Shown: positions 45,626 through 55,330, counted from the stretch's first letter. The stretch: 64,000 nt of DNA from Pseudidiomarina planktonica (GCF_900177775.1 NZ_FXWH01000001.1:62001-126000), one strand, 5' to 3'. Notes: generated by a model from the sequence alone, not told the origin. Translations and numbers: made by a program.

Positions 45626-46493
45626 GCTTGCGATTTGCGAACCAAACGCCCACTAAGATGCCAGCAAAACCAATGCCTTGTTGCAGCCAGAACGGCTCGC
45701 CATCCAGAATGCCCAGAATGACCGCAACCACCGGAATCAAATAAGTAACCGAACTGGTGAATACCGTATTGGTCATTTGCACTAGTGTATTGAAAATAAC
45801 CAGCGCTGCCGCAGTACCTATAATTCCCAAAATCAAAATAGCGGTAAGAGCAAACCAGGCATCAGGTTGCTGCATGGTTTGTTCTATTGGGGTGCCCAGG
45901 AATAAATAGAGAACAGCCGGCGGCGCTACCAAAAACAGCGACACGCCAGTAATAGTCAGCGGACGCAAATCGGCAATGTGGTATTTAATGAGGTTTAGAT
46001 TCAGGCCGTAGCAAACCGTGGCGGCAATAACCAATAACGCGAAACTATTGAACTGTAAGTCACCACTGGCGCTGGCGGTAATTAACAGCACCGTACCGAT
46101 CATGCCAATAATAACGCCCAGCCATTGCTGCATCAGCGCTTCACGTTTAAATACCAAAGTACCTAACAACAGGGTGGCAAGTGGGGTAAAGGTATTAAGT
46201 ACACCAGTTACGCCGCTGGTGAGCTGGGTTTGTGCAAAGGCAAATAAGAATGCGGGAATAAAGCTGCCCACCAAGCCTACACATATAAGCTTTAGCCAGT
46301 GACGCTGGGAAATGGCGCGAAAGCGTTTCCATATAAAGGGGAGTAATACAAAGCCGGCAGAGCCGATACGAATCGCGGCAAGTTGGTCTGGGCTAAATGC
46401 CAGCAGGCCTTTTTTAATCAATAAAAAAGAACTACCCCAAATTAGCGCAAGTAACAGTAGCAGCAGCCAGGCGCTGCGTGGAATATCATTCAT
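45588..46493 (-). CDS. EamA/DMT family transporter
   Basis: A 301-residue inner-membrane permease of the drug/metabolite transporter superfamily, substrate unknown. Ten hydrophobic helices form two EamA repeats. The first begins [20 protein letters not shown], and the second starts after about residue 150 with [37 protein letters not shown] is typical of the second repeat. Its start overlaps the engB stop by 8 bases. Its final codons ([11 protein letters not shown]) are encoded by the terminator hairpin that ends the polA-side transcript on the other strand. Confidence 0.9.
   Translation of the reverse strand: MNDIPRSAWLLLLLLALIWGSSFLLIKKGLLAFSPDQLAAIRIGSAGFVLLPFIWKRFRAISQRHWLKLICVGLVGSFIPAFLFAFAQTQLTSGVTGVLNTFTPLATLLLGTLVFKREALMQQWLGVIIGMIGTVLLITASASGDLQFNSFALLVIAATVCYGLNLNLIKYHIADLRPLTITGVSLFLVAPPAVLYLFLGTPIEQTMQQPDAWFALTAILILGIIGTAAALVIFNTLVQMTNTVFTSSVTYLIPVVAVILGILDGEPFWLQQGIGFAGILVGVWFANRKQKKPGQEAGYKI
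45600..45625 (+). terminator. Rho-independent terminator after polA / small RNA candidate
   Basis: CCCGGCC (45600-45606), loop TCTT, GGCCGGG (45611-45617) and eight T residues (45618-45625). This is a textbook intrinsic terminator on the plus strand, lying inside the 3' end of the EamA gene. Confidence 0.88.
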
Positions 46494-47112
46494 CGTCTGC
46501 CGTAACCGGGTTAGGATCGTTAAACCATTCGGTTAATTTGGCCTCAACTTTATCCAGACCAAGTTTACTGAGCGACGAGAATGCCTCAACGGTTACATCG
46601 CCACCGAACACCAGTGCAGCTTCGCGGGCTTTTAATAAGGTTGAGTTGCGTACGCCGGGCTTTAATTTGTCTGCTTTGGTCAGCAGTACCAATACTCGAA
46701 TTTTGCTGTCGGTAGCCCAGTGCAACAGTTCTTGATCTACTTCACGGTAGGGGTGGCGAATGTCCATAAGTAACACCAGGCCGCGCAAAGATTTGCGCAT
46801 TTGCAGGTATTCACTAAGGGCCAGTTGCCATTTTTCTTTTACTTCTAACGGCACTTTCGCGAAGCCATAACCGGGTAAATCCACCAGGCGCTGATCAGGT
46901 TTCACTTCAAATACGTTGATAAGCTGAGTACGACCAGGCGTTTTACTGGTTCGTGCCAGAGCTTTCTGTCGGGTTAAGGTGTTCAGGGCGCTGGATTTAC
47001 CTGCGTTAGAGCGACCTGCGAATGCGACTTCAATACCTTCGTCCGCTGGTAATTTACTGATTTCTGGGGCGCTGGTAATAAAACGCGTAGGCTGGAAATT
47101 GATAACACTCAC
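46486..47112 (-). CDS. engB: Ribosome biogenesis GTP-binding protein EngB (YihA/YsxC)
   Basis: Essential GTPase needed for 50S subunit assembly. 208 residues (E. coli 210). The GTPase motifs are G1 [13 protein letters not shown]2/G3 [11 protein letters not shown] and [10 protein letters not shown], and G4 LTKADKL. The C-terminus is short and acidic. It is located between polA and cytochrome c4, as in Shewanella, and transcribed away from cytochrome c4 with a 250-base gap. Confidence 0.97.
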   Translation of the reverse strand: MSVINFQPTRFITSAPEISKLPADEGIEVAFAGRSNAGKSSALNTLTRQKALARTSKTPGRTQLINVFEVKPDQRLVDLPGYGFAKVPLEVKEKWQLALSEYLQMRKSLRGLVLLMDIRHPYREVDQELLHWATDSKIRVLVLLTKADKLKPGVRNSTLLKAREAALVFGGDVTVEAFSSLSKLGLDKVEAKLTEWFNDPNPVTADDE

Positions 47113-47362
47113 CGGAACATAACCTTTATCTGACAGAGGGATGACATGTGTTTCGCTTTGAAACTATTGTTATTGCGCATAGTATCACCGATGCTGCTAT
47201 TTCCGCCAATGATCGTTATTGTTACAAATACACCCACGAACTATGGTGGTTTCGACGATTAGCCATTTAAACCTTACTCGTTTTGTGTAAAATAGCGTCT
47301 GTTGAATTTTTTGTCTGTGCGTACACGGGCGCAGTGCGCCAACCAATACAGAGATATCAAGC

Positions 47363-47986
47363 ATGAAAAAAATTGCAGTGTTATTCGGACTGTACGTTGC
47401 TGTCAGCGGTTATGCGTTGGCCAACGGTGATGTAGAAGCTGGCCAGGAGAAAGCGCAGGTATGTGCTGCTTGTCATGGTCCGCAGGGTAATACAGCGGTA
47501 GACATGTACCCGAAACTAGCGGGTCAGCATGCATCTTATATTGCTAAGCAGTTGCATGATTACAAATTAGCTGCCGAAACGAATGGTGAAGAAGGTCGCG
47601 CTAACGCGATTATGCAGGGTCAGGCAATGGGCTTGAGCGATGAAGATATCGCCGACTTGTCAGCTTACTTTGCAGCGCAGGAGCCTGAAATTGGCACCGC
47701 ACCTGAAGATGTGGTTGCACGAGCAGAACAATTATATCGTGGTGGTGACTTAGAGCGCGGCATTGCGTCCTGTGCGGCTTGTCATGGCCCGCGTGGCGAT
47801 GGCATGGGCTTAGCCAAGTTCCCAGATATATCAGGGAACCACGCAACTTATGTGAAGCAACAATTAGAAATGTTTCGTAGTGGTGAGCGGGCCAATGACC
47901 CGAATGGCATGATGCGTGATATTGCTAGCAAACTAACTGACGAAGATATTGATTTACTGTCAAAATATTTAGGCGGCTTGTACTAA
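47363..47986 (+). CDS. Dihaem cytochrome c4
   Basis: Periplasmic electron carrier that delivers electrons to terminal oxidases. 207 residues with a signal peptide (about residues 1-20, ending in YALA). There are two homologous cytochrome c domains, each with a CAACH haem site: residues 34-38 and 137-141. Candidate axial methionines are in IMQGQAMGL and NGMMRDI. Position next to engB is conserved in this order of bacteria, where the protein is often called CycA or CytcB. It may feed the respiratory chain alongside the bd oxidase further right, though bd enzymes use quinol rather than cytochrome c. Confidence 0.95.
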   Translation: MKKIAVLFGLYVAVSGYALANGDVEAGQEKAQVCAACHGPQGNTAVDMYPKLAGQHASYIAKQLHDYKLAAETNGEEGRANAIMQGQAMGLSDEDIADLSAYFAAQEPEIGTAPEDVVARAEQLYRGGDLERGIASCAACHGPRGDGMGLAKFPDISGNHATYVKQQLEMFRSGERANDPNGMMRDIASKLTDEDIDLLSKYLGGLY

Positions 47987-48217
47987 CGGAACCGCTTAGT
48001 TGATTTTTGGTTATAAAAAAGTGATTTTTTAGATCATAAAAATCATTGAATTAATATCTGGTTCACGTACTCTTACATCACGTTCGATAAGGCCTTATCG
48101 GCCTTTGACCAGAAAAAGTTAGTAAAGTTTAAAATCCAGGGAATAAAAAAAAGGCCAGGAGGCCAACTTTAAATTAGACAAAAAAACAACAACAAAGTCT
48201 GATTTAAGCGCTAGAAA

Positions 48218-48235
48218 AATAATAATAATAATAAT
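48218..48235. repeat. (AAT)6 microsatellite
   Basis: Six perfect tandem AAT units in a non-coding region. Tracts of this length can change in copy number by slippage. It lies upstream of a possible -10-like TACACATAAT stretch, so variation could affect a promoter, but that is speculative. Confidence 0.85.
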
Positions 48236-48249
48236 AAATATTACGGACG

Positions 48250-48351
48250 ATACACATAATAACACGGAAGAATTGTGACAACCGTTCTCGAATATCACAC
48301 GTGCGCTGTGTGGATGAGAATAAATTAGGCGATGGCAACATCGCCTTTTTT
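48250..48351 (+). ncRNA. Candidate small RNA ending in a strong intrinsic terminator
   Basis: A hairpin CACAC-GTGCGCT-GTGTG (48296-48312) is followed by the terminator stem at 48328-48345 and six T residues. The cytochrome c4 stop is about 340 bases upstream and no open frame fills the space, so an independent short transcript is plausible. The 5' end is guessed from an AT-rich TACACATAAT stretch at about 48251-48260. It could instead be the end of a long cytochrome c4 3' untranslated region. Confidence 0.3.
48328..48351 (+). terminator. Rho-independent terminator upstream of yihI
   Basis: GGCGATG (48328-48334), tetraloop GCAA, CATCGCC (48339-48345) and T6. The stem has seven perfect pairs and a stable GNRA loop. 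It ends a plus-strand transcript before yihI begins. Confidence 0.85.
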
Positions 48352-48477
48352 ATTGCCTGAAGCATGCAGAAATCTATAAATCAGTTAAACTACTCCTCAT
48401 AACCTTCTTCTGTTCCTGCACTCCCGTGCACAACACTCGAAAACACTAGCGTAATTGAACACACATAAAAGGTTGTT

Positions 48478-48951
48478 ATGACTCGCATCAAGAAAACACG
48501 TAAATCGGGCCCGCTGGCGCCGAGCAAATCCACTCAGGCGAAAACCAAGAGTGAGTCGAAAGACTCAGTGAAGCGCGGTAAAGGCCATAAACCTGGTAGC
48601 CGTCACTCATCTGCAGAAGTGACCAAAGCAGGTAGTAACACGGGCGGTAGTAAAACCGATCCGCGCCACGGCAGTAAGAAGCCGGTACAACTAGTGCAGC
48701 CGGGTGCCGTTACCACTGGTGTTGCCAAAACAGCTACTACAGCGCCGCCTACTACCGAGCAGTTGCAGAAACAATTGCAGCAACTGGAAAACGATACTCG
48801 CTTACAAGATCTGCTCGAGCGTATGGAAGCTGGAGAAGACTTGAACGATTCCGACACCGCTTACGTAGATGACTGTACAGAACGTTTTCAGCAGTTGGCT
48901 GAAGCCCTGGGGCTTGATGTTGACGACGAGGACGACGACGAAGATTACTAA
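48478..48951 (+). CDS. yihI: Der GTPase-activating protein YihI
   Basis: Stimulates GTP hydrolysis by the ribosome-assembly GTPase Der. 157 residues. The N-terminal half is very basic and low-complexity (TRIKKTRKSGPLAPSK and following Lys/Ser/Thr-rich sequence). The C-terminal half is an acidic helical domain with LENDTRLQDLLERMEAGEDL and an Asp/Glu tail (DVDDEDDDED), as in the E. coli protein. AAAGG precedes the ATG at 48478. It shares an operon with the DUF2489 gene 12 bases on. Confidence 0.92.
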   Translation: MTRIKKTRKSGPLAPSKSTQAKTKSESKDSVKRGKGHKPGSRHSSAEVTKAGSNTGGSKTDPRHGSKKPVQLVQPGAVTTGVAKTATTAPPTTEQLQKQLQQLENDTRLQDLLERMEAGEDLNDSDTAYVDDCTERFQQLAEALGLDVDDEDDDEDY

Positions 48952-48963
48952 GGGGTAGTAAGT

Positions 48964-49416
48964 ATGACAATGAACGTCTGGTGGATTAGTGCGATAGTTA
49001 TTGGTGTGGCTATTATTGTTGGCTTAGCATTTTACGCAGGTAGCCTGTTAGGTCGCTTGAAGCGTCAACAGCAACGGCAGCAGAAAGCCGCAGAAGCCCG
49101 TAATGAACGTCTTATTGAAAGCATTGTTACTATTGCCCGCTCTATGGATCAGAACCAGTGTTCCTACTCTGAAGGCGCGTTACGCTTAACGGTGTTGTTA
49201 GACTTAATGGTGTTAGAGCCAAAACCTAACTTTGTTGAAGAGTATCCGGGCTTACACGACATGTACGAGCGCATTAAGCACATGCCAACGCATGAGGCTC
49301 GTAAAACCTATCCGAAACCGGAAATTCGTAAAATGGATGCTGAGCGGGAAGCTTATGAAGAGGAGCTTGCAGATGCCATTAAAACTGACATCCGCAAGCT
49401 GCTGGAACGTTTTTAG
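48964..49416 (+). CDS. DUF2489 family membrane-anchored protein
   Basis: A 150-residue protein with one N-terminal membrane helix (about residues 5-26, ISAIVIGVAIIVGLAFYAG). A basic coiled stretch follows (KRQQQRQQKAAEARNERL), then a cytoplasmic domain with SMDQNQCSYSEGALRLTVLL. It matches the DUF2489 proteins found next to yihI in vibrios and Shewanella. Function unknown. AAGGGG lies before the start. It ends 9 bases before the converging amidohydrolase stop. Confidence 0.85.
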   Translation: MTMNVWWISAIVIGVAIIVGLAFYAGSLLGRLKRQQQRQQKAAEARNERLIESIVTIARSMDQNQCSYSEGALRLTVLLDLMVLEPKPNFVEEYPGLHDMYERIKHMPTHEARKTYPKPEIRKMDAEREAYEEELADAIKTDIRKLLERF

Positions 49417-49425
49417 TCAAAACTG

Positions 49426-50703
49426 TTAGTTCGAACGGTAAACGTGGCCGGCTTTCATTACAAAGTTAACGTCGGCCATGGCTTCAATGCGCTCTAACGG
49501 ATTACCCGAAACAGCCACAATATCTGCCATTTTACCTGGTGCAAGAGTACCAATTTGCGTATCGCCCAGCAGGTCAGCGGCATCATGTGTTGCTGCCTTA
49601 ATGGCTTCAAGTGCCGGCATACCAGCCTCTACCATGTAACCAAACTCACGATAGTTCTCGCCGTGGTCGTACACGCCAGCATCGGTACCGAACGCAATTT
49701 TCACACCGGCTTCATAAGCTTTGGCAAAGGTAGCCTGAATTTTAGGGCCAATAGCTGCCGCTTTTGGACGCACAATTTCCGGGAAGAAGCCGTCAATTTT
49801 CGAGCGTTCGGCCACAGATTTACCGGCTGTAATGGTTGGTACGTAATACACGCCATGCTCTTTCATTAAGTCCATGACTTCTTTGTCCATGTAAGTACCG
49901 TGTTCAATTGAGTGAACACCAGCCTTAATGGCGCGAATCATGCCTTCTTTACCGTGAGCGTGCACCGTTACCTTCATTTCATAATCACGCGCTGTATCTA
50001 CCACAGCTTTAAGCTCGTCAATCATGAACTGCGGATTTTGGCCGCTTTTGGCAACACTTAAGACACCGCCAGTGGCAGTGAGCTTAATCAGATCTGAGCC
50101 GTCCTGATAGCGCGCACGTACTGCTTCACGAGCTTCCAGTGGACCATTAACTACGCCGTCGTACGGAGAAGGCTCGTCTACCAGGCCGTCACGATGACCG
50201 TTGGTTGGATCGGCATGACCACCGGTAGTTGCAATAGATTTACCTGCTGTATAAACCCGCGGGCCTACTACTTTGCCTTGCGCAATAGCCTTGCGTAACG
50301 AGATGCTGGCTTTAAACGAGTCGCCGAGATCGCGCACTGTGGTAAAGCCGGCCATTAAAGTTTTTTCAGCAAAGTTTGCGGCTGTTAAGGCTACATCGGC
50401 AGCGTTGTCGGTGTAACGAACCATATAAGAGCCCGGGCCTAGCTGTGAGGTTAAATGGGTGTGCATGTCAATAAAACCAGGCATCACAGTGGCGTTGCGG
50501 CGGTCAATTACGGTATCGCCTTCGCCCGCTTCACGGTAGCCATCTTCAATAGCAGCTATACGGTCATTATTCACCACAACTGTAACTTGTTTTCTGGGCT
50601 GGGCACCAGTACCGTCAATTAAAGTACCAGCATGAATAAGAGTGTCGGCTTGAACGTGCCCACTAAGTGCAGTCAGGGCAAGCGCCAAAGTTAATTTACG
50701 CAC
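49426..50703 (-). CDS. Exported amidohydrolase (imidazolonepropionase/prolidase-like)
   Basis: A 425-residue secreted metal-dependent hydrolase of the amidohydrolase superfamily. A signal peptide (residues 1-20, ending in VQA) precedes the fold. Metal ligands are visible as HTH in [10 protein letters not shown], the probable carboxylated Lys in [10 protein letters not shown], His in [11 protein letters not shown] and SIEHGTYMD, and the catalytic Asp in AFGTDAG. This set resembles the subgroup characterised as periplasmic Xaa-Arg/Pro dipeptidases (Sgx9260-like), so a peptide substrate is likely but unproven. Two GTG codons in a row could start it; the one at 50703 has the better six-base spacing to AAGGAG. 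Confidence 0.9.
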   Translation of the reverse strand: MRKLTLALALTALSGHVQADTLIHAGTLIDGTGAQPRKQVTVVVNNDRIAAIEDGYREAGEGDTVIDRRNATVMPGFIDMHTHLTSQLGPGSYMVRYTDNAADVALTAANFAEKTLMAGFTTVRDLGDSFKASISLRKAIAQGKVVGPRVYTAGKSIATTGGHADPTNGHRDGLVDEPSPYDGVVNGPLEAREAVRARYQDGSDLIKLTATGGVLSVAKSGQNPQFMIDELKAVVDTARDYEMKVTVHAHGKEGMIRAIKAGVHSIEHGTYMDKEVMDLMKEHGVYYVPTITAGKSVAERSKIDGFFPEIVRPKAAAIGPKIQATFAKAYEAGVKIAFGTDAGVYDHGENYREFGYMVEAGMPALEAIKAATHDAADLLGDTQIGTLAPGKMADIVAVSGNPLERIEAMADVNFVMKAGHVYRSN

Positions 50704-50888
50704 CACGAGCTCCTTGGTTATTAGATTTGTTAGGGTTCATGATCACATTAAACAGCGCTGTGGTGCATGGTCAAGCTTTGTACCGGGTTTCACACCAGTT
50801 TCGCGGTGGGTATCTGCTATTTGGCGATGAAATTCGTTATACTTGTCACTCTTTCGTTTTTTGTCCAAAGCCTGAGTTGGAATTCCTG

Positions 50889-51755
50889 ATGTTTAAAACC
50901 ATACGAGAAGATATTCGCAGCGTATTCAAACGTGACCCTGCAGCGCGTAATACCTTCGAGGTTCTGACAACTTATCCCGGTTTGCATGCCATTTGGTTTC
51001 ACCGCCTGAGTCACCGGCTGTGGAAATTACGGCTGTATTGGCTGGGGCGTTTTATTTCAACACTGGCACGCTGGTTTACCGGCGTTGAAATTCACCCTGG
51101 TGCAAAAATTGGACGACGTTTCTTTATTGATCACGGTATGGGTGTGGTGATTGGTGAAACCGCCGAAATTGGCGACGATGTAACCTTGTATCATGGCGTA
51201 ACCTTAGGCGGAACTAGTTGGAACGGCGGTAAGCGCCACCCAACGCTTGGTAACGGCGTTGTTATTGGTGCTGGCGCCAAAGTGTTGGGGCCGTTGACCA
51301 TTGGTGAGCATGCTCGCATTGGCAGCAACGCGGTGGTGGTAAAAGACGTACCAGCAAATACTACTGTTACAGGTATTCCTGCTCGTGTAGCCAGCTCCAG
51401 CACCGACAAAGAAAAAGCCCGCAAACGTGAAGAAATAGCCAAAGAGTACGGGTTTGATGCCTACGCAATTTCAGCCGATAACCCTGATCCTGTGGCCACA
51501 GCTATGGGCCGTATGCTCGATCACGTGCATGTATTGGATCAGAAAGTAAGCGATTTATGTCGCGCGGTGAACACCTTAGGCGGTGATGTATGCGACAAAA
51601 TTCCGGAAGTAGAGCTCGATGATGTAGATTTTATTGATGCGAGTCATCAAGCGGAACGGCAGCGCGCCTCGGCAAAATCACCAACAACTAAAAAGCGCGC
51701 CACTAAAGCTAAAACCGTAACCAAAGTTACGCCTAAAGAAGAAAAAGACGACTAA
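50889..51755 (+). CDS. cysE: Serine O-acetyltransferase
   Basis: Makes O-acetylserine from serine and acetyl-CoA, the first step of cysteine synthesis. 288 residues. It lacks the long N-terminal helical domain of E. coli CysE and starts [20 protein letters not shown] like the shorter EpsC type. The left-handed beta-helix has [19 protein letters not shown] and [19 protein letters not shown]. The C-terminal 100 residues extend beyond the helix and end in a Lys/Thr/Ala-rich tail. The ATG at 50889 is chosen because the family N-terminus begins there. The terminator hairpin overlaps its last codons. Confidence 0.95.
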   Translation: MFKTIREDIRSVFKRDPAARNTFEVLTTYPGLHAIWFHRLSHRLWKLRLYWLGRFISTLARWFTGVEIHPGAKIGRRFFIDHGMGVVIGETAEIGDDVTLYHGVTLGGTSWNGGKRHPTLGNGVVIGAGAKVLGPLTIGEHARIGSNAVVVKDVPANTTVTGIPARVASSSTDKEKARKREEIAKEYGFDAYAISADNPDPVATAMGRMLDHVHVLDQKVSDLCRAVNTLGGDVCDKIPEVELDDVDFIDASHQAERQRASAKSPTTKKRATKAKTVTKVTPKEEKDD

Positions 51756-51771
51756 TCAGTCGTCTTTTTTT
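51742..51771. terminator. Bidirectional terminator covering the cysE and yqhA stop codons
   Basis: AAAAAGACGACT (51742-51753) and AGTCGTCTTTTT (51758-51769) form a perfect 12-base inverted repeat around AATC, followed by further T. Both genes' stop codons fall inside the hairpin. Confidence 0.85.
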
Positions 51772-52255
51772 GAGTCAGCTTTTCCAATATGCCCATGGCA
51801 AACGCTGAGCCAACAAAGGTCATGTGAATAATCACGTACCATTTAATGTTGCTCTCTTCGATATTTTCCAGATTCATAAACACTTTCAATAAATGAATGG
51901 AAGAGATTGCCACAATTGCGGCCGCTACTTTGTTTTTCAGACCACCTGAATCTATTTTACCCAACCAACCAAGCTTCTCGGTATCCGATCCGATATTTAG
52001 TTGAGATACAAAGTTTTCATAGCCGGACAGCATAACCATAACCAGTAAACCACCAACCAACGCAATGTCGATAAGGGTTAGGGTTAGAAGTATCAGGTCT
52101 ACTTCTGAGGTGCTAAACAGGTAAGGAATTACATGCGCAAGCTCCTGGAAAAATTTTAATCCCAGCAGCAATACAGCAATGCTTAATCCAAAATAAATGG
52201 GTGCCAGTAACCAGCGCGAACCGTACATGGATTTTTCAATAAAGCGTTCTATCAT
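51752..52255 (-). CDS. YqhA/UPF0114 family membrane protein
   Basis: A 167-residue inner-membrane protein of the UPF0114 family, function unknown. It opens with the family signature [20 protein letters not shown]. Hydrophobic helices lie at about residues 15-38, 52-80, 105-125 and 135-155, and the loop NFVSQLNI with [13 protein letters not shown] is conserved. It converges on cysE with a 4-base stop overlap (CTAA) and shares a hairpin terminator. Confidence 0.9.
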   Translation of the reverse strand: MIERFIEKSMYGSRWLLAPIYFGLSIAVLLLGLKFFQELAHVIPYLFSTSEVDLILLTLTLIDIALVGGLLVMVMLSGYENFVSQLNIGSDTEKLGWLGKIDSGGLKNKVAAAIVAISSIHLLKVFMNLENIEESNIKWYVIIHMTFVGSAFAMGILEKLTQKKTTD

Positions 52256-52334
52256 AGTCTTCCTTGTGGGCGTTAGTAGACTTACAGGGCATTATTGTAC
52301 CCGACCCTAAGGCCGGGTAAAGTCTTCATTTAGG

Positions 52335-53909
52335 CTACTTGGTGTGGCTTGAAAAACGTGCCACCAGGGAGCGTAGCGTTTGCACCGTTTCATGCAGTTC
52401 CGCACTGGAATGGTCGGTTGCGCGCGCATTTTCCAGAGTGTCCTGCGCCAGTGATGAAATTTCAGTGATTTGCTCGCTAATATGTTCCGCAACACCACTT
52501 TGCTCTTCCACTGCTGAGGCCATTTGTACCGACATATCTGAGATTTGCTGAATAGCTTCATCAATTTCTTGCAGCGCTTCATCGGCTTTTTGTACTTTGG
52601 CAACACCGTCAGCGGCGGCTTCTTCGCCTTGCTTAGACACGGTCACTGCTTCTTTCGCACGTTCGCGTAGGTTGTCAATTACCGTGTGAATGCCTTCGGT
52701 GGAGTCACGCGTGCGACCCGCTAACGAGCGAACCTCATCGGCTACAACGGCGAAGCCACGGCCATGCTCGCCGGCACGGGCAGCTTCAATAGCCGCATTC
52801 AGTGCCAGCAGGTTAGTTTGTTCAGCTATTGAAGAAATTAAGTCCGCCGCCGCGCCAATTTCACCGGTCGATTCATCCAGCGCTTTCACTGTATTCGCAA
52901 TTTGTTCAACTGCGCCGTGCAGGCCTCGAATAACTTCGCTGGCCTCGCGCGCAAGAGTAACACTGGAGCGCACATTAATAGCGGCACTTTCCGCGTACTC
53001 GGCGTTCTTCTCTACGGTATCTGCAACTTCCTGAATCGAAGCGGCCATTTCGTTCATGGCGGTAGCTGTTTGTTCGGTTGCTGCGGTTTGCTGTTGCACT
53101 TTGCCTGAGCTGGAACTAGCTTGTTCGCGTGTATCTGTCGCGATGGATATGAGGTTATTAACTGCGTCGCCAATGCGAGCTAGTGCGGTGCGATTACGAG
53201 CACCTTCACTCATGAGTAGCAGGCCTAATCTGGCTTCGCGTCCCTGATGGCCGGTGTAGGTCATACCCACCAGTTCAGACGAAAATGCGTCCTTTCGAAT
53301 ATCAAGAAAACCTTGCATCATTTTGCCGATGTACCAGCCATACAAGACGATAGCTACCAGGCCACCTGCTGCGGCTATTGCTGCAGCCATCCAACCATGG
53401 GTAAACCATAAGGCAACCGCCGCGATAAAGGTTGGCGCCGCTACGGGTAGCAGATCTCGTGCAGTTAAAGCTAAGCGTTTTGAGAAGGTGAGCGCATGTT
53501 TGCCAGCATTAATGCGCTCGTACATGCCCATGGCACGTTCTTTTTCGGTCTTACTGGCGGCAACTCGCACCGATTCATAGCCAATAACTTTGCTGTCTTC
53601 CTGAATGGGGGTTACATAGGCACTAACCCAGTAATAATCACCGTTTTTACAGCGGTTTTTGACCAGCCCCATCCATGGTTTACCACTTTTAATGGTATCC
53701 CACATGTGTTTGAACACCGACGCGGGCATATCAGGGTGGCGTAAAATATTGTGTGGGGCGCCAATAATTTCTTCGCGAGAATAACCACTAACCTCAACAA
53801 ATTCCTCGTTGCAGTGCTTAATGACACCTCTGGCATCGGTTGACGAAATCAAACGATATCCTTGCGGGAACGTACGCTCTTTTTGCGTAACCGGTTGATT
53901 ATTTCGCAT
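52335..53909 (-). CDS. Aer-type methyl-accepting chemotaxis protein with PAS domain
   Basis: A 524-residue chemoreceptor, likely sensing redox or energy state through a cytoplasmic PAS domain. PAS is at about residues 20-120, with [29 protein letters not shown] and [17 protein letters not shown], as in Aer. Two adjacent membrane helices form a hairpin at about 155-193, so no periplasmic domain exists. The signalling domain has the invariant tip region [19 protein letters not shown] and [18 protein letters not shown]. No C-terminal CheR-docking pentapeptide is present. FAD binding is expected by homology to Aer, not seen directly. The gene stands alone; no other chemotaxis genes are in the window. 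Confidence 0.93.
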   Translation of the reverse strand: MRNNQPVTQKERTFPQGYRLISSTDARGVIKHCNEEFVEVSGYSREEIIGAPHNILRHPDMPASVFKHMWDTIKSGKPWMGLVKNRCKNGDYYWVSAYVTPIQEDSKVIGYESVRVAASKTEKERAMGMYERINAGKHALTFSKRLALTARDLLPVAAPTFIAAVALWFTHGWMAAAIAAAGGLVAIVLYGWYIGKMMQGFLDIRKDAFSSELVGMTYTGHQGREARLGLLLMSEGARNRTALARIGDAVNNLISIATDTREQASSSSGKVQQQTAATEQTATAMNEMAASIQEVADTVEKNAEYAESAAINVRSSVTLAREASEVIRGLHGAVEQIANTVKALDESTGEIGAAADLISSIAEQTNLLALNAAIEAARAGEHGRGFAVVADEVRSLAGRTRDSTEGIHTVIDNLRERAKEAVTVSKQGEEAAADGVAKVQKADEALQEIDEAIQQISDMSVQMASAVEEQSGVAEHISEQITEISSLAQDTLENARATDHSSAELHETVQTLRSLVARFSSHTK

Positions 53910-54074
53910 AGGAAAACAATCCTTTGTTTAAGTTGTATAAGTGATTTGGCATGAGGTAAGTCTAGAACTAATGTAAAGATATATCGACCAGAGGGTCTGT
54001 TTTCTCAAGCATTATTCTAGAAATAGCTGATTTGACGGGTTTTTGGTTTACTAACAGGTATAAATTGGGAGCAT

Positions 54075-54104
54075 AAAAAAACGCCGCTAAGAAGCGGCGT
54101 TTTT
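54075..54104 (-). terminator. Rho-independent terminator of the cold-shock gene
   Basis: AAAAACGCCGCT (54077-54088) and AGCGGCGTTTTT (54093-54104) are perfectly complementary around AAGA. On the minus strand the hairpin is followed by T7, 27 bases after the cold-shock gene's stop. Confidence 0.88.
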
Positions 54105-54130
54105 AACTAATTCTTTTCGTGAATCACGAA

Positions 54131-54337
54131 TTATAAAGGCTGTACGTTCTCAGCTTGAGGACCTTTAGGACCTTGAGCGATAGTGAACTGTACTTGTTGG
54201 CCTTCAGCTAAGGTTTTGAAACCGTCAGACTGAATCGCGCTGAAATGTACGAATACATCTGCGCCTTGTTCTTGTTCGATGAAACCGAAGCCTTTAGCTT
54301 CGTTAAAGAATTTTACTTTACCAGTTACTGTAGACAT
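54131..54337 (-). CDS. Cold-shock protein (CspA family)
   Basis: A 68-residue single cold-shock domain acting as an RNA chaperone. RNP1 is KGFGFIEQ and RNP2 is DVFVHFSAI; the start [13 protein letters not shown] and end GPQAENVQ are standard. The promoter at 54479-54506 predicts a leader of about 135 bases, similar to the long thermosensing leaders of cspA-type genes. AGGA precedes the ATG. Which paralogue this corresponds to (CspA, CspC, CspE or another) cannot be told. Confidence 0.95.
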   Translation of the reverse strand: MSTVTGKVKFFNEAKGFGFIEQEQGADVFVHFSAIQSDGFKTLAEGQQVQFTIAQGPKGPQAENVQPL

Positions 54338-54478
54338 GCTGTGATTCCTCGTAGTGCATGTGAATTTCTAGGGTATTGCTAAAAACGTAGGTATTACTTG
54401 GGACTTACAAAACGAGGTACAGCAAAACGACTTCGTAACAGGCCGCAATAAAATAGCCGAACTTTTCTAGCGGGGTTA

Positions 54479-54506
54479 AGTATACACCGATCCATTTGGC
54501 TGTCAA
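54479..54506 (-). promoter_or_regulatory. Sigma-70 promoter of the cold-shock gene
   Basis: On the minus strand TTGACA (54506-54501) and TATACT (54484-54479) are 16 bases apart; the -35 is consensus and the -10 has one change. The start site should be near 54472, giving a long untranslated leader of about 135 bases before the ATG at 54337. Confidence 0.72.
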
Positions 54507-54545
54507 ATAATGTTATTAAATGACAACTGCTTAGTGGGTATTAGC

Positions 54546-55094
54546 TTAACCACGGATCCAATTTTTCGTGATATGGCGGAATTGATCGGTGCCTGATCTG
54601 TGCATCCACTCGTAAGCAGCCATTTCCGAAGTAATTATAATGACGCCATGTTGGCGTAGCCGGCTTAATGCCGCTTGCTTGTCGCTGTCGCGGCGCGAGC
54701 CTACGGCATCTTCAACCACATAAACCGAATAGCCTTGCTTGGCTAGGTCCATAGCGGTTTGCAGAATACAAACGTGCGCCTCAATACCCATTAGAATCAC
54801 CTGGCGGCGGTTTTGCTGTTTCAAGGTATCGGCAAATTCTTCTTCCTGCATGGCGCTGAAGTGCATTTTTTCGATCACTTGCGCTTGTTCAATAACGCCG
54901 GACAATTCGTTCACGCTGTAACCCAGCCCTTTCGGGTACTGTTCAGTTACCAGTGTTGGCACACTTAACTCTTGTGCTATTTCGCCCAACCAGCGCATAC
55001 GCGTAATTAACTGGTCGCGTTGATGTACCACCGGAGCGAGTTTCTCCTGAACGTCTATAATCACCAGAACACTTTGTTCAACTTGAAGTAGCAT
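54546..55094 (-). CDS. Isochorismatase-family cysteine hydrolase
   Basis: A 182-residue enzyme of the isochorismatase-like fold, related to YcaC. The triad can be placed as Asp in VIIDVQEKLAP, Lys in VIEKMHFSAM and Cys in GIEAHVCILQTA. The remaining VYVVEDAVGSRRDSDKQAAL is typical of the YcaC branch. The substrate is unknown for most members. The gene stands alone, divergent from the bd-oxidase operon with a 236-base gap. Confidence 0.9.
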   Translation of the reverse strand: MLLQVEQSVLVIIDVQEKLAPVVHQRDQLITRMRWLGEIAQELSVPTLVTEQYPKGLGYSVNELSGVIEQAQVIEKMHFSAMQEEEFADTLKQQNRRQVILMGIEAHVCILQTAMDLAKQGYSVYVVEDAVGSRRDSDKQAALSRLRQHGVIIITSEMAAYEWMHRSGTDQFRHITKNWIRG

Positions 55095-55330
55095 GGGGTG
55101 CCTCAGCTGCTTTACTTAACAATAAATGAAACTAATTATAGGTAAATTGTGCCTGAACAATAATCAGGATGCTATGAGCCGATAGTCGGATAGTCGCTGC
55201 TTGTATAAATTTCGACCAAATAAAACTAAGGCAACGATTAGATATGGTCCGGTGAAAACCTGGCCTTGAGCCATTTATTACTTGCGCATCGGCGTATACT
55301 GAAGCCACACGGATCTGAAAGGAGTTACCC

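Larger units (their letters stand above)
47987..48477. other. 491-base intergenic region: weak hairpin, AAT repeat and a terminated candidate transcript
   Basis: No protein gene is seen. It contains a 16-base perfect palindrome CGATAAGGCCTTATCG (48085-48100), whose right side also forms AAGGCC-TTATC-GGCCTT, possibly a weak cytochrome c4 terminator. It also contains six AAT units at 48218-48235 and a strong terminator hairpin at 48328-48351. The composition is clearly more AT-rich than the flanking genes. Confidence 0.6.

Noticed and set aside
48145-48170. GGCC-AGGA-GGCC next to A8 as a minus-strand terminator
   Set aside because: The GC stem is only four pairs, and no minus-strand gene lies to its right that would need a terminator.
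52301-52320. Hairpin ACCCGGCC/GGGTCGGGT downstream of the chemoreceptor as its terminator
   Set aside because: The stem is good but no T run follows on the minus strand.
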